Assembly (NCBI RefSeq): GCF_023091225.1
Contig: NZ_JAHWXM010000001.1
Coordinates: forward strand, 2,811,913-2,875,912
Origin: Microbacterium galbinum
GTDB taxonomy: Bacteria > Actinomycetota > Actinomycetes > Actinomycetales > Microbacteriaceae
Direction of reading: 5' to 3'
DNA length: 64,000 nucleotides
Position 1 is the stretch's first letter. Each line of letters begins with the position of its first letter. A program made the position numbers and the translations under genes. The notes beneath the pieces are model-generated. The model did no database searches, was not told where the DNA came from, and saw only the letters and a program-made list of their open reading frames with translations. Below are positions 34,307 to 42,721 of the stretch, piece after piece.

Positions 34307-34993
34307 ATGGTTCACGTCACCACCAAGATCGAGCGCGCCGAGGCATCCGACATCGCCCGTCTGGGCGAATTCACCGCCGCGACCATCCACGAGGCCCAGG
34401 GTCGCCGCGGCGCACTGAACTCGAACATCACGCCCATCGACCGCGACATGTCGTTCGTCGGCTCGGCGTTCACGGTCGTCTGCGCCCCGCGCGACAACCT
34501 CATGCTGCAGGTCGCCATCCACTACGCGCAGCCCGGCGACGTGCTCATCGTCTCGGCGGGCGAGTTCGCCGAGGCCGGCATGTTCGGCGACGTGCTCGGC
34601 AACGCCTGCAAGGCCAAGGGCATCGCGGCGCTGGTGACCGACGCCGGTGTGCGCGACACGCAGGAGCTGCGCGAGCTGGGCCTGCCCGTCTTCTCGGGCA
34701 GCGTCTCGATCAAGGGCACGGTCAAGGAGACCCTCGGGGCGCTCAACCAGCCCGTCGTCTTCGCGGGCGAGCTGATCCGCCCCGGCGACATCGTCAAGGG
34801 CGACGCCGACGGCATCGTCGTCGTGCGCCGCGAAGAGGTGCGCGAGGCGGCCGAGCTGTCGGCGGCGCGCGACGCGCACGAGGCCGAGCTCATCACGAAG
34901 TACTGGGCCGGCGGCACGACCATCGAGCTGTGCAACCTCACCGAGGTGCTCAAGGCCAAGGGCCTCACCTCCGACGTCGAGGACGCATCGTGA
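34307..34993 (+). CDS. RraA-family class II aldolase/oxaloacetate decarboxylase-like
   Basis: This 228-residue protein belongs to the HMG/CHA aldolase branch of the RraA family: VTDAGVRDTQEL supplies the metal-linked Arg-Asp pair, and PGDIVKGDADGIVVVRREEV is the C-terminal signature. Relatives split 4-hydroxy-4-methyl- or 4-carboxy-4-hydroxy-2-oxo acids into pyruvate and a second 2-oxo acid, and decarboxylate oxaloacetate. It lies between an SDR and an aminotransferase. I infer cleavage of a 4-hydroxy-2-oxo acid made by the aminotransferase. It has an AGAGGAACGAG site before the ATG. Confidence 0.85.
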   Translation: MVHVTTKIERAEASDIARLGEFTAATIHEAQGRRGALNSNITPIDRDMSFVGSAFTVVCAPRDNLMLQVAIHYAQPGDVLIVSAGEFAEAGMFGDVLGNACKAKGIAALVTDAGVRDTQELRELGLPVFSGSVSIKGTVKETLGALNQPVVFAGELIRPGDIVKGDADGIVVVRREEVREAAELSAARDAHEAELITKYWAGGTTIELCNLTEVLKAKGLTSDVEDAS

Positions 34994-36222
34994 CCGCCAG
35001 CACCGAGACCCCCGCGTCGTCGTTCCGCGCCGCCGAGCGCCTCGGACGCATCAAGCCCTCGCCCAGCACGGCGGCCGCGGCACGCGTGCGCGAGCTGAAG
35101 GGTCAGGGGCGCAGCATCCTCGACCTCACCGTCGGCGAGCCCGACTTCGACACCCCCGCGCACATCAAGCAGGCCGCGATCGCGGCCATCGAGGCCGGCG
35201 AGACCAAGTACACGCCCGTGAACGGCACGCCCCGGCTGCGCCAGGCGATCCGCGGCGCGCTGCAGCGCACGCACGGCATCGAGTACTCGGATGCCGAGAT
35301 CACGGTCGGCGGCGGAGGCAAGCAGGTCATCTTCCTCGCGCTCATGGCGACGGTGGATGCCGGCGACGAGGTGCTCATCCCCGCGCCGTACTGGGTGTCG
35401 TACCCCGACATGGTGCGCGCGAACGAGGGAACCCCCGTGATCGTGCCGACGTCGGCCGAGAACGGCTACAAGGTCACGGCCGCGCAGCTCGAGGCCTCGA
35501 TCACCGACCGCACGACCTGGCTGATCCTGAACAGCCCGGGCAACCCGAGCGGTGCGATCCACACCGAGGAGGAGCTGTCGGCCCTCGCCGAGGTGCTGCG
35601 CCGCCACCCCGCGGTGTCGGTGCTCTCCGACGAGATCTACAGCGAGATCTCGTTCACGGGCACCCCCGCCCCGAGCCTCGCCGCGGTCGCCCCCGACCTG
35701 CGCCACCGCGTGCTCGTGGTGTCGGGCGTCTCGAAGTCGTACGCGATGACGGGCTGGCGCCTCGGCTATGCGGCGGGCGACCCCGCCCTCGTCGGTGCCA
35801 TCAACACGCTGCAGTCGCAGACCTCCTCGTGCCCGTCGTCGATCAGCCAGGCCGCCGCGGCCGCGGCGCTCGAGGGGCCGCAGGACTTCATCGCCGAGTC
35901 GGTGCCGGTGTACCGCGAGCGTCGCGACGCCGCGGTGGCGGGTCTCCGCGCGATCGACGGACTCACCCCGCTCGTGCCCGACGGCGCGTTCTACCTCTAC
36001 GTCGACTGCGTAGGACTCATCGGGCGCACCTCGCCGGAGGGAAAGGTGCTCGCCGACGACCAGGACGTGACGTTCTACCTGCTCGATCAGGCCGGCGTCG
36101 CCGTGATCCAGGGTTCCGCCTACGGCAGCTCGCCCTTCTTCCGCATCTCGTTCGCGACCGACCTCGGCACCATCACCGCCGCGGTCGAGAAGATCGCCGA
36201 AGCCGTGGCGGCGCTGCGATGA
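34990..36222 (+). CDS. Class I/II pyridoxal-phosphate aminotransferase
   Basis: This 410-residue enzyme starts at a GTG overlapping the aldolase stop by 4 nt. The fold type I pattern is clear: LTVGEPDFDTP, NSPGNPSGAI, LSDEIYSEISF, and the cofactor lysine in VSKSYAMTGWRLGYAAG near residue 250. It is aspartate/aromatic aminotransferase-like. In this operon it would remove the amino group from the ring-opened product to give a 2-oxo acid for the aldolase. It is also coupled to the hydroxyacid dehydrogenase gene that follows. Confidence 0.88.
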   Translation: MTASTETPASSFRAAERLGRIKPSPSTAAAARVRELKGQGRSILDLTVGEPDFDTPAHIKQAAIAAIEAGETKYTPVNGTPRLRQAIRGALQRTHGIEYSDAEITVGGGGKQVIFLALMATVDAGDEVLIPAPYWVSYPDMVRANEGTPVIVPTSAENGYKVTAAQLEASITDRTTWLILNSPGNPSGAIHTEEELSALAEVLRRHPAVSVLSDEIYSEISFTGTPAPSLAAVAPDLRHRVLVVSGVSKSYAMTGWRLGYAAGDPALVGAINTLQSQTSSCPSSISQAAAAAALEGPQDFIAESVPVYRERRDAAVAGLRAIDGLTPLVPDGAFYLYVDCVGLIGRTSPEGKVLADDQDVTFYLLDQAGVAVIQGSAYGSSPFFRISFATDLGTITAAVEKIAEAVAALR

Positions 36223-37283
36223 GCGACGCCACGGCCAGCGACCGCCTGCGCGTCGTCGTCGCCGCGCCCCTCGCCCCCGAACTGTGCGACCTGCTGGTCG
36301 CCCGCGAGCCTCGCATCGACCTCGTCGTCGATCAGACGCTGCTGCCGCCGATGCGGCATCCCGCCGACTTCTCCGGCGACCCGTCGTTCCGTCGCACGCC
36401 CGAGCAGCAGGCCGCCTACGAGGCGCTGATCGACTCGGCCGAGGCGCTGTACGGCATCCCCGACGTCGACCCCGCCGCCCTCGCCCGCACGGTGCGCGCC
36501 AACCCGGCACTGCGCTGGGTGCACACGATGGCCGCCGGTGGTGGCGGTCAGGTGCGCGCCGCGCAGCTCACCGACGACGAGCTGCGGCGGGTGACCTTCA
36601 CGACCTCGGCCGGTGTGCACGGCGATGCGCTCGCCGAGTTCGCGGTGTTCGGCGTCTTCGCCGGCGCCAAGCACCTGCCCCGGCTCCAGCGCCAGCAGCG
36701 CGAGCGCGAGTGGAGCGGCCGCTGGGTCATGTCGCAGGTCGCCGACCAGACGGTGCTCGTGCTCGGTCTCGGCGGCATCGGGCAGGCCGTCGCACGACAG
36801 CTCGCCGCCCTCGGCACGACGGTGATCGGCACCTCGCGCAGTGGGGCATCCGTTCCGGGCGTCTCGCGCGTCATCCACCCGGACGACGTCGCCGAGGTGC
36901 TGCCCGAGGTCGACGCGGTCGTGGCGACCCTGCCCGGCACCGACGCCACGCACCACCTCGTCGGCCGCGACTTCTTCGCCGCGCTCCGCCCGGGCGCGAC
37001 GCTCGTCAACGTCGGACGCGGCACCGTCATCGACGAGGCCGCCCTGCTCGAGGCGCTCGACGCCGGAACCGTGGGTTTCGCCGCGCTCGACGTGTTCGAG
37101 GTCGAGCCGTTGCCGTCGGACAGCCCCCTGTGGTCGCACCCCGACGTGCTGGTGAGCCCGCACACCGCGGCGCTCGACGCCCGAGAAGACGGGCGCATCG
37201 CCGAGCTGTTCGCCGACAACGCCACCCGCCTCCTCGACGGCACGCCGCAGCGCAACGTCGTCGACACCATCGAGTTCTACTGA
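36219..37283 (+). CDS. D-2-hydroxyacid dehydrogenase
   Basis: This 354-residue NAD(P)-dependent dehydrogenase starts at an ATG overlapping the aminotransferase stop. It has the Rossmann loop GLGGIGQAVARQLAALG, the NVGRGTVIDEAALLEAL block, and SPHTAA with the catalytic His near residue 310. It probably reduces a small 2-oxo acid such as glyoxylate or hydroxypyruvate, or oxidises the matching hydroxy acid. Its place after an aldolase suggests it handles one of the aldolase products. Confidence 0.87.
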   Translation: MSDATASDRLRVVVAAPLAPELCDLLVAREPRIDLVVDQTLLPPMRHPADFSGDPSFRRTPEQQAAYEALIDSAEALYGIPDVDPAALARTVRANPALRWVHTMAAGGGGQVRAAQLTDDELRRVTFTTSAGVHGDALAEFAVFGVFAGAKHLPRLQRQQREREWSGRWVMSQVADQTVLVLGLGGIGQAVARQLAALGTTVIGTSRSGASVPGVSRVIHPDDVAEVLPEVDAVVATLPGTDATHHLVGRDFFAALRPGATLVNVGRGTVIDEAALLEALDAGTVGFAALDVFEVEPLPSDSPLWSHPDVLVSPHTAALDAREDGRIAELFADNATRLLDGTPQRNVVDTIEFY

Positions 37284-37299
37284 TCGGGACGGAGCATCC

Positions 37300-38067
37300 A
37301 TGAGCACCCCCTTCGACCTCACCGGGCGTCGCGCCCTGGTCACCGGTTCCAGCCGCGGAATCGGGCTCGCGATCGCGCGCTCGCTGCTCGAGGCCGGCGC
37401 CCACGTCGTCGTGCACGGGCGCGACACTTCCACGGTGGGCGAGACGGCGGACGCCCTCGCCCGGGACTTCGGAGCGGATGCCGTCTCCACGGCGGTCTTC
37501 GACGTCACCTCCGAGGAGGCCGTGATCGACGGCATCCGTGGGATCGAGGCCACCGGCCCCCTCGACATCCTCGTCAACAACGCGGGCCTCCAGCACCGCG
37601 AGCCGCTGCTGGAGGTGAGCCTCGAGAACTGGGAGCGCGTCATCCGCACCGACCTCACCAGCGCCTTCCTCGTCGGGCGCACGGCCGCCCGTGCGATGGT
37701 GGCGCGGGGGAGCGGTGCGATCGTCAACATCTGCTCGGTGCAGACCGACCTCGCTCGCCCGACGATCGGGGCGTACACCGCCGCGAAGGGCGGGCTGCGC
37801 AACCTCACCAAGGCGATGACGGCGGAGTGGGCGGGCAGCGGCGTGCGCGTCAACGGCGTGGCCCCCGGGTACATCCGCACCGAGCTCACGCAGGCGCTCG
37901 TCGACGACCCCGCGTTCAACTCCTGGGTGCTCGGACGCACCCCGGTCGGGCGCTGGGGCGAGCCGGAGGACATCGGCGGTGCCGTGGTGTGGCTCTCGTC
38001 GGACGCCTCGCGCTTCGTTTCGGGCCAGGTCGTCTTCGTCGACGGCGGAATGACGGCGGTCGTCTGA
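37300..38067 (+). CDS. idnO: Gluconate 5-dehydrogenase-like SDR
   Basis: This 255-residue short-chain dehydrogenase has TGSSRGIG, NNAGLQHREPLLEVSLENW, catalytic Ser in CSVQTDLARPT and the YTAAK motif. The QHREP segment and its pairing with an L-idonate dehydrogenase and gluconokinase match IdnO, which reduces 5-ketogluconate to gluconate. GGACGGAG precedes the start. It begins a three-gene block for idonate/5-ketogluconate entry into gluconate metabolism, 16 bases after the hydroxyacid dehydrogenase gene, so it may also be in the pxp transcript. Confidence 0.88.
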   Translation: MSTPFDLTGRRALVTGSSRGIGLAIARSLLEAGAHVVVHGRDTSTVGETADALARDFGADAVSTAVFDVTSEEAVIDGIRGIEATGPLDILVNNAGLQHREPLLEVSLENWERVIRTDLTSAFLVGRTAARAMVARGSGAIVNICSVQTDLARPTIGAYTAAKGGLRNLTKAMTAEWAGSGVRVNGVAPGYIRTELTQALVDDPAFNSWVLGRTPVGRWGEPEDIGGAVVWLSSDASRFVSGQVVFVDGGMTAVV

Positions 38068-39104
38068 TGGCCGCCGCGCTCCACGCCGTCGTGATCCACG
38101 AGGCCGGCGACCTGCGCATCGACCCGATCGCCGAGCCCGTGCCCGCCCCCGACGAGGCCGTGATCGACATCGTCTACGGCGGCATCTGCGGGTCCGACCT
38201 GCACTACTGGAAGCACGGAGCCGCGGGGGAGTCGATCCTGCGCGCGCCGATGGTGCTCGGGCACGAGGTGGTCGGCGTGGTCCGGCGGGCCGCCGCCGAC
38301 GGCAGCGGCCCGTGGGAGGGTGCGCGCGTCGCCGTGCACCCCGCGACTCCGGCGCAGGAGCACGTCCGGCATCCGATCGACCGCCCCAACATCGCGGGCG
38401 GCGGGTACCTCGGCTCGGCCGCGCGCTTCCCGCACCGCGACGGCGCGTTCGCGCACCGGGTCGCGATGCCCACGCGGATGCTGCGCACCCTCCCCGAGGG
38501 GATCGACCTGCAGGAGGCGGCGCTCATCGAGCCCGCCAGCGTCGCCTGGCACGCCGTCAACCGGATCGGCGACGTCTCCGACCTCTCGGCGCTCGTCGTC
38601 GGATGCGGCCCGATCGGACTGCTCGCGGTCGCGGTGCTCCAGGCCCGCGGTGCGCGGCACATCACCGCCGTCGATCTGCACGAGCGCCCGTTGCGCATTG
38701 CTCGAGAGCTCGGAGCCGATATCGTGCTGCAACAGCCCGATGCCGCCGACGTCGCGGCGATCGACGCCGACGTGGTGATCGAGTCGTCCGGCAGTCCGCA
38801 GGGACTCGACACCGCGATCCGTGGCGCCGCCCGTGGCGGCGTGGTCGCGATGGTGGGGCTGTTGCCCAGCGGTCCGCAGCCCGTGCAGGTCGCGCTCGCG
38901 ATCGCCCGCGAGCTCGATCTGCTCGGCTCGTTCCGCTTCAACGACGAGATCGACGAGGTGATCGCGGCGCTCGCCGACGGCACGCTGCGCATCGCGCCCG
39001 TGATCAGTCACGTCAAGCGCTGGCGGTCCGCCGCCGACGCCTTCGCGACCGCCGCCGATCCGACGGTGTCGAGCAAGGTGCTGCTGCAGTTCGGGAAGGC
39101 GTGA
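38067..39104 (+). CDS. idnD: L-idonate 5-dehydrogenase-like MDR enzyme
   Basis: This 345-residue medium-chain dehydrogenase starts one base inside the idnO stop (TGATG). It has the catalytic zinc region GGICGSDLHYWKHG and GHEVVG, the IEPASVAWHA helix and GCGPIGLLAVAVL cofactor loop, and closely resembles IdnD. The four cysteines of the structural zinc lobe, present in the E. coli enzyme, are missing: the segment reads VAVHPATPAQEHVRHPIDRPN. It should oxidise L-idonate to 5-ketogluconate for IdnO. Confidence 0.86.
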   Translation: MAAALHAVVIHEAGDLRIDPIAEPVPAPDEAVIDIVYGGICGSDLHYWKHGAAGESILRAPMVLGHEVVGVVRRAAADGSGPWEGARVAVHPATPAQEHVRHPIDRPNIAGGGYLGSAARFPHRDGAFAHRVAMPTRMLRTLPEGIDLQEAALIEPASVAWHAVNRIGDVSDLSALVVGCGPIGLLAVAVLQARGARHITAVDLHERPLRIARELGADIVLQQPDAADVAAIDADVVIESSGSPQGLDTAIRGAARGGVVAMVGLLPSGPQPVQVALAIARELDLLGSFRFNDEIDEVIAALADGTLRIAPVISHVKRWRSAADAFATAADPTVSSKVLLQFGKA

Positions 39105-39637
39105 TGACCGTGCTGACCGCCTCCCGTCCGCTCGTCGTGGTGATGGGCGTCGCCGGCTCCGGCAAGTCGACCGTCGGTGCCGCCCTGGCCGACCGGCTGC
39201 GGCTGCCGTTCGGAGACGCCGACGACCTGCATCCGTCTGCCAACGTCGAGAAGATGTCGCAAGGCATCCCGCTCACCGACGAGGATCGCGCCCCCTGGCT
39301 CGACGCCGTCGGCGAGGAGATCGCCCGGCATCGCGTACCGGGGCTCGTGATCGCCTGCTCCGCGCTCAAGGTCGCCTACCGCGACGTGCTGCGCGCGCAT
39401 GCGCCCGAGGTGTTCTTCCTGCACCTCGAGACCACCAAGCGCGTGCTCGCCCAGCGGATGCTGGTGCGCTCCGAGCACTTCATGCCGCTAGCGCTCCTCG
39501 ACTCGCAGCTCGACACCCTCGAGCCTCTCGCGGGCGATGAGAACGGATTCGCGATCGACGCGCGGCGCAGCGTCGACGAGATCATCGGTGCGGCAGAACG
39601 GGTGCTCCGAGCCGAACCGGCCGCCCGACGGTCATGA
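39104..39637 (+). CDS. gntK: Gluconokinase
   Basis: This 177-residue GntK/IdnK-type kinase has the P-loop GVAGSGKSTVG near residue 15, the DADDLHPSANVEKMSQGIPLTDEDRAPWL substrate segment and the ACSALK motif. It makes 6-phosphogluconate from gluconate. The ATG directly follows the idnD stop, which it overlaps. Together the three genes take L-idonate through 5-ketogluconate and gluconate to the pentose phosphate pathway. Confidence 0.93.
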   Translation: MTVLTASRPLVVVMGVAGSGKSTVGAALADRLRLPFGDADDLHPSANVEKMSQGIPLTDEDRAPWLDAVGEEIARHRVPGLVIACSALKVAYRDVLRAHAPEVFFLHLETTKRVLAQRMLVRSEHFMPLALLDSQLDTLEPLAGDENGFAIDARRSVDEIIGAAERVLRAEPAARRS

Positions 39638-40362
39638 GCGGGCGCACGGTCTGGGTATCGGCGCCGCACGGCAGCGTCGCCGGTTACGAGGCGGGATGCC
39701 GCACCCGGGCGATGTGCCCGATGGGGCCCGACTCCGACATCCTCACGTGCGCCGAGGCGGCGCTGCGGCGGCGCGGCGACTACCGGTTGGCGCGCATGCC
39801 GCTCGATCAGCCCGTGCCGCGCTCGGGCGACGTCGGCGAGGTCGTCGTCTCGCCGAGCGGTGTGCGCGAGGTGCACGGCACGCCCTGGGGCTATGCCCGC
39901 GGATGCCGCGACCCGCAGTCGTGCCCGAACCGGCGTCTGGGCGCGGTGACCTGCGCAGAGTCGCGTCGTCGCTACGTGCACGACTACGTCTCGCGCCGGG
40001 CGGCGGGGGAGGGGGCGCCGATCGATCACGGCACCCCGAACGGTTACTTCATGGGGTGCCGCGACCGGCGGCTGTGCCCGCGCGGCGATGACGGCGTCTC
40101 GTGCGCCGAGGCCCGGGCCGAGCATCGACGCAGCCTCGCCCGCGCGGCCGGAGTCGCGCCGCGGGCCGAGACCCTCGACTCCGGGGCGGCGGCCGCGCGC
40201 ATCCGCGACCTGCGCTCGCGCGGCTGGTCGTTGCGGCGGATCGCGGCGGCGACGGGGTGCGGACGCACGACGATCGCGGAGCTCGCCGTGGAGGACGGCC
40301 CGGTACGGCGTCGGGTCACCGCCGACACCCTGGAGCGGATCCTGGGGGTGGCCGCGGGGTAG
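39634..40362 (+). CDS. Triple Cys-repeat protein with C-terminal HTH
   Basis: This 242-residue protein has three copies of a Cys/His unit of about 30 residues: HGSVAGYEAGCRTRAMCP, HGTPWGYARGCRDPQSCP and HGTPNGYFMGCRDRRLCP, each followed by a TCAEA or SCAEA-type Cys about ten residues later. The pattern HG-x3-GY-x2-GC-x5-CP-x8-CAE suggests a metal-binding unit. The C-terminus (about residues 190-235) has a helix-turn-helix IRDLRSRGWSLRRIAAATGCGRTTIAELA. It overlaps the gntK stop by 4 nt, though its function looks unrelated. Related short HGT-GY-GC units occur in actinobacterial and phage proteins. I cannot name a function beyond DNA binding. Confidence 0.78.
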   Translation: MSGRTVWVSAPHGSVAGYEAGCRTRAMCPMGPDSDILTCAEAALRRRGDYRLARMPLDQPVPRSGDVGEVVVSPSGVREVHGTPWGYARGCRDPQSCPNRRLGAVTCAESRRRYVHDYVSRRAAGEGAPIDHGTPNGYFMGCRDRRLCPRGDDGVSCAEARAEHRRSLARAAGVAPRAETLDSGAAAARIRDLRSRGWSLRRIAAATGCGRTTIAELAVEDGPVRRRVTADTLERILGVAAG

Positions 40363-40392
40363 ATCGCAGGGCGGGTGGTTGCATCCCGTCAA

Positions 40393-40412
40393 TAGTTGCA
40401 CTTTTGCAACTA
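40393..40412. promoter_or_regulatory. MarR operator 1 (perfect inverted repeat)
   Basis: TAGTTGCA and TGCAACTA are perfect inverted arms separated by CTTT. A likely -35 (TTGCAC, 40397-40402) lies inside it, with a -10 TATGGT at 40419-40424 after 16 bases. Confidence 0.72.
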
Positions 40413-40422
40413 ACGGCGTATG

Positions 40423-40438
40423 GTTGACACTTATCAAC
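40423..40438. promoter_or_regulatory. MarR operator 2
   Basis: GTTGA and TCAAC arms separated by six bases, the same GTTGn-N6-nCAAC plan as operator 1 and centred 28 bp from it. It ends 24 bases before the GTG of the efflux gene. Confidence 0.6.
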
Positions 40439-40461
40439 TTTCTACGCTGGAGCGTTCCCCT

Positions 40462-42198
40462 GTGACAACCATCTCTTCACCCGCGCACGACACCGTGCGC
40501 TCACCGCGCGAGGTCTTCACCGCGATCTCCGGGCTCGTCGTCGGCATGTTCGTCGCCGTGCTCTCGGGCACCGTCGTGTCGACCTCGATGCCGGTCATCA
40601 TCGCCGACCTCGGCGGCACGCAGTCCCAGTACACCTGGGTCATCACCGCGAGCCTGCTCGCCACCGCCGTCTCCACCCCGATCTGGGGCAAGCTGGCCGA
40701 CCTCGTCGACCGCAAGATCCTCGTGCAGATCTCGCTCATCCTCTTCACGGCCGGCACCGTGATCGCCGGATTCTCGACCGACACGAACATGCTCATCGCG
40801 GTGCGCGTCATCCAGGGCATCGGCGTCGGCGGCCTCATGTCGCTCGTCATGATCGCGGTCGCCCTCATCATCTCGCCGCGTGAGCGCGGCAAGTACATGG
40901 GCGTCGTCGGCGGCATCATGGCCCTCGGCACCATCGGCGGCCCGCTGCTCGGCGGACTCCTCACCGACGTGTGGGGCTGGCGCTCGAACTTCTTCGTCGG
41001 CGTGCCGTTCGCCCTCCTCGCCCTCGTGCTCCTGCAGTTCACGCTGCACCTGCCCAAGCCGCAGCGAGACAGCAAGGTCTCGATCGACTACTTCGGGATC
41101 GTGCTGCTCGCGGTCGGCGTCTCGACCCTCCTCATCTGGGTCTCGATGGGCGGCAGCCAGTTCGAGTGGGACTCGTCGACCAGCATCATGCTCGCCGTCA
41201 TCGCCGGCGTCGCGATCGCCGCGTTCATCACCGTCGAGTTCTTCGTCAAGGAACCGATCGTGCCGATGTCGCTCTTCCGCAACCGCACCTTCACGCTCTC
41301 GGTCATCGCGTCGATCGCGATCGGCGTCTCCATGTTCGCCACCTCGGTGTTCCTCGCCCAGTACTTCCAGCTGGCCCGTGGCGCCACGCCGACCGAGTCG
41401 GGTCTCATGACGATCCCGATGATCATCGGCCAGATGGGCGCGTCGATCATCATCGGCCAGCTCGTCAGCCGCTTCGGCAAGTGGAAGGGATGGATGCTCA
41501 CGGGCTCCGTGCTCACCACGATCGGCGTGAGCCTGATGTCGACGCTGCGCTACGACACCCCGTTCCCGCTGGTGGCCGTGTACATGTTCGTGCTCGGCGC
41601 GGGTCTCGGCATGGTCATGCAGAACCTCACGCTCATCGTGCAGAACGACACCGCCCCGCAGCAGCTGGGTGCGGCCTCGTCGAACGTGAACTTCTTCCGC
41701 ACGATCGCCGGCACCATCGGCGTCACCGTCATGGGCTCGCTGCTCTCGACGAGCGTCGCCGGGTACATGACCGACTCGCTGAAGGACTTCGTGCCGTCGA
41801 CGCAGGACGAGATCGACGCGCTGCAGCACCTCGCCTCGGGTGACGTGCCGAAGGTCGGTCAGCTGCCCGACACGATCCGCGCGATCGTCGAGGGGGCCTA
41901 CGGCCACGGCATCGCGGATGCCTTCATCATCGCCATCCCGCTCGCGGTCATCGCCGTCATCGCGATCGCGTTCCTCAAGAACAAGCCGCTGTCGACCAAG
42001 AATGCCGCCGAGCAGCTGCGCGAGCAGGCCGAGGAGTCGGTGCTCGAGGTCTCCGAGGCCGAGGTCGGTGCGACGATGTCGACCGGTGCGATCCGCATCG
42101 CGGGCACGGCATCCGCTTCTCCCTCCTCTCCGTCTGCTCCGTCGACCGGTTCGGTGACGACCGTTCTCGAACGCGACGGCCGGGAGTCGAGGGGCTGA
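40462..42198 (+). CDS. DHA2-family multidrug efflux MFS transporter
   Basis: The protein is 578 residues from the GTG at 40462, with GGAG nine bases upstream. An in-frame ATG at 40420 would place the start inside the operator region and is rejected. Fourteen hydrophobic segments are visible, with the DHA2 pattern: SGTVVSTSMPVIIADLGG in helix 1, GKLADLVDRKI loop, and VRVIQGIGVGG. The last 60 residues are hydrophilic and Ser/Ala-rich. It should export drugs or toxic metabolites using protons. The MarR gene follows one base after its stop. Confidence 0.9.
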   Translation: MTTISSPAHDTVRSPREVFTAISGLVVGMFVAVLSGTVVSTSMPVIIADLGGTQSQYTWVITASLLATAVSTPIWGKLADLVDRKILVQISLILFTAGTVIAGFSTDTNMLIAVRVIQGIGVGGLMSLVMIAVALIISPRERGKYMGVVGGIMALGTIGGPLLGGLLTDVWGWRSNFFVGVPFALLALVLLQFTLHLPKPQRDSKVSIDYFGIVLLAVGVSTLLIWVSMGGSQFEWDSSTSIMLAVIAGVAIAAFITVEFFVKEPIVPMSLFRNRTFTLSVIASIAIGVSMFATSVFLAQYFQLARGATPTESGLMTIPMIIGQMGASIIIGQLVSRFGKWKGWMLTGSVLTTIGVSLMSTLRYDTPFPLVAVYMFVLGAGLGMVMQNLTLIVQNDTAPQQLGAASSNVNFFRTIAGTIGVTVMGSLLSTSVAGYMTDSLKDFVPSTQDEIDALQHLASGDVPKVGQLPDTIRAIVEGAYGHGIADAFIIAIPLAVIAVIAIAFLKNKPLSTKNAAEQLREQAEESVLEVSEAEVGATMSTGAIRIAGTASASPSSPSAPSTGSVTTVLERDGRESRG

Positions 42199-42199
42199 G

Positions 42200-42655
42200 A
42201 TGATCGGCTCGGATGCCGTCGCATCGCCCGACGCGGAGACCGCGCTGGGTGACCTGCAGACGCACCTCAACCTCATCTTCGCCCGCACGCGGACGCTGTG
42301 GCGGGAGTCCGCCGCCCGCATCTCGCCCGAGCTGCAGGTGGGTGGCTACAAGCTGCTGACCTTCATCGATCGAGCCGGCTCCGTCAGCGCGCACGAGTTG
42401 GCGGAGCGGTTCGAGATGGACAAGTCGGTGGTGAGCCGCCAGGTGCGGATGCTCGAGGATCTCGGTCTGATCGAGTCCCGTCCCGACGAGCGCGACGGGC
42501 GCCTGCGGGTGCTGACGGCGACGCCGTCGGCCTGTGCGGCGCTCGCCGAGCTGCGCCGCGACCACGGTGTGCGGCTGCGCGCGGTGGTCGCCGAGCTCAC
42601 GCCCGAGGAGATCCACGCGGCATCCAAGGTCTTCCGGCTGCTGTCGGAGGTGTGA
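42200..42655 (+). CDS. MarR family transcriptional regulator
   Basis: This 151-residue winged-helix regulator has VSAHELAERFEMDKSVVSRQVRMLEDLGLIESRPDERDGRLRVL as its recognition helix and wing. It lies one base downstream of the efflux pump gene, so the pair forms an operon. Two inverted repeats of GTTGn-N6-nCAAC type in front of the pump are its likely binding sites, giving negative feedback that is lifted by a substrate of the pump. Confidence 0.92.
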   Translation: MIGSDAVASPDAETALGDLQTHLNLIFARTRTLWRESAARISPELQVGGYKLLTFIDRAGSVSAHELAERFEMDKSVVSRQVRMLEDLGLIESRPDERDGRLRVLTATPSACAALAELRRDHGVRLRAVVAELTPEEIHAASKVFRLLSEV

Positions 42656-42660
42656 CGCAC

Positions 42661-42693
42661 GAAGCCCCGCCGGGCGGTCGACGGCGGGGCTTC
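42661..42693 (+). terminator. Hairpin terminator after efflux/marR operon
   Basis: GAAGCCCCGCC (42661-42671) and GGCGGGGCTTC (42683-42693) form a perfect 11-bp stem with an 11-nt loop, six bases after the stop. Confidence 0.85.
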
Positions 42694-42721
42694 GTTGTGC
42701 GCCGCCGTTAGGCTGGCGATC

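Noticed and set aside
36120..39011. A 963-codon minus-strand open frame across the hydroxyacid dehydrogenase, idnO and idnD genes
   Set aside because: It crosses three well-supported plus-strand genes and has no recognisable domain.
40420..40461. Upstream ATG start for the efflux transporter
   Set aside because: It would put the start within the operator/promoter region and has no ribosome site; GTG at 40462 has GGAG at the right distance.
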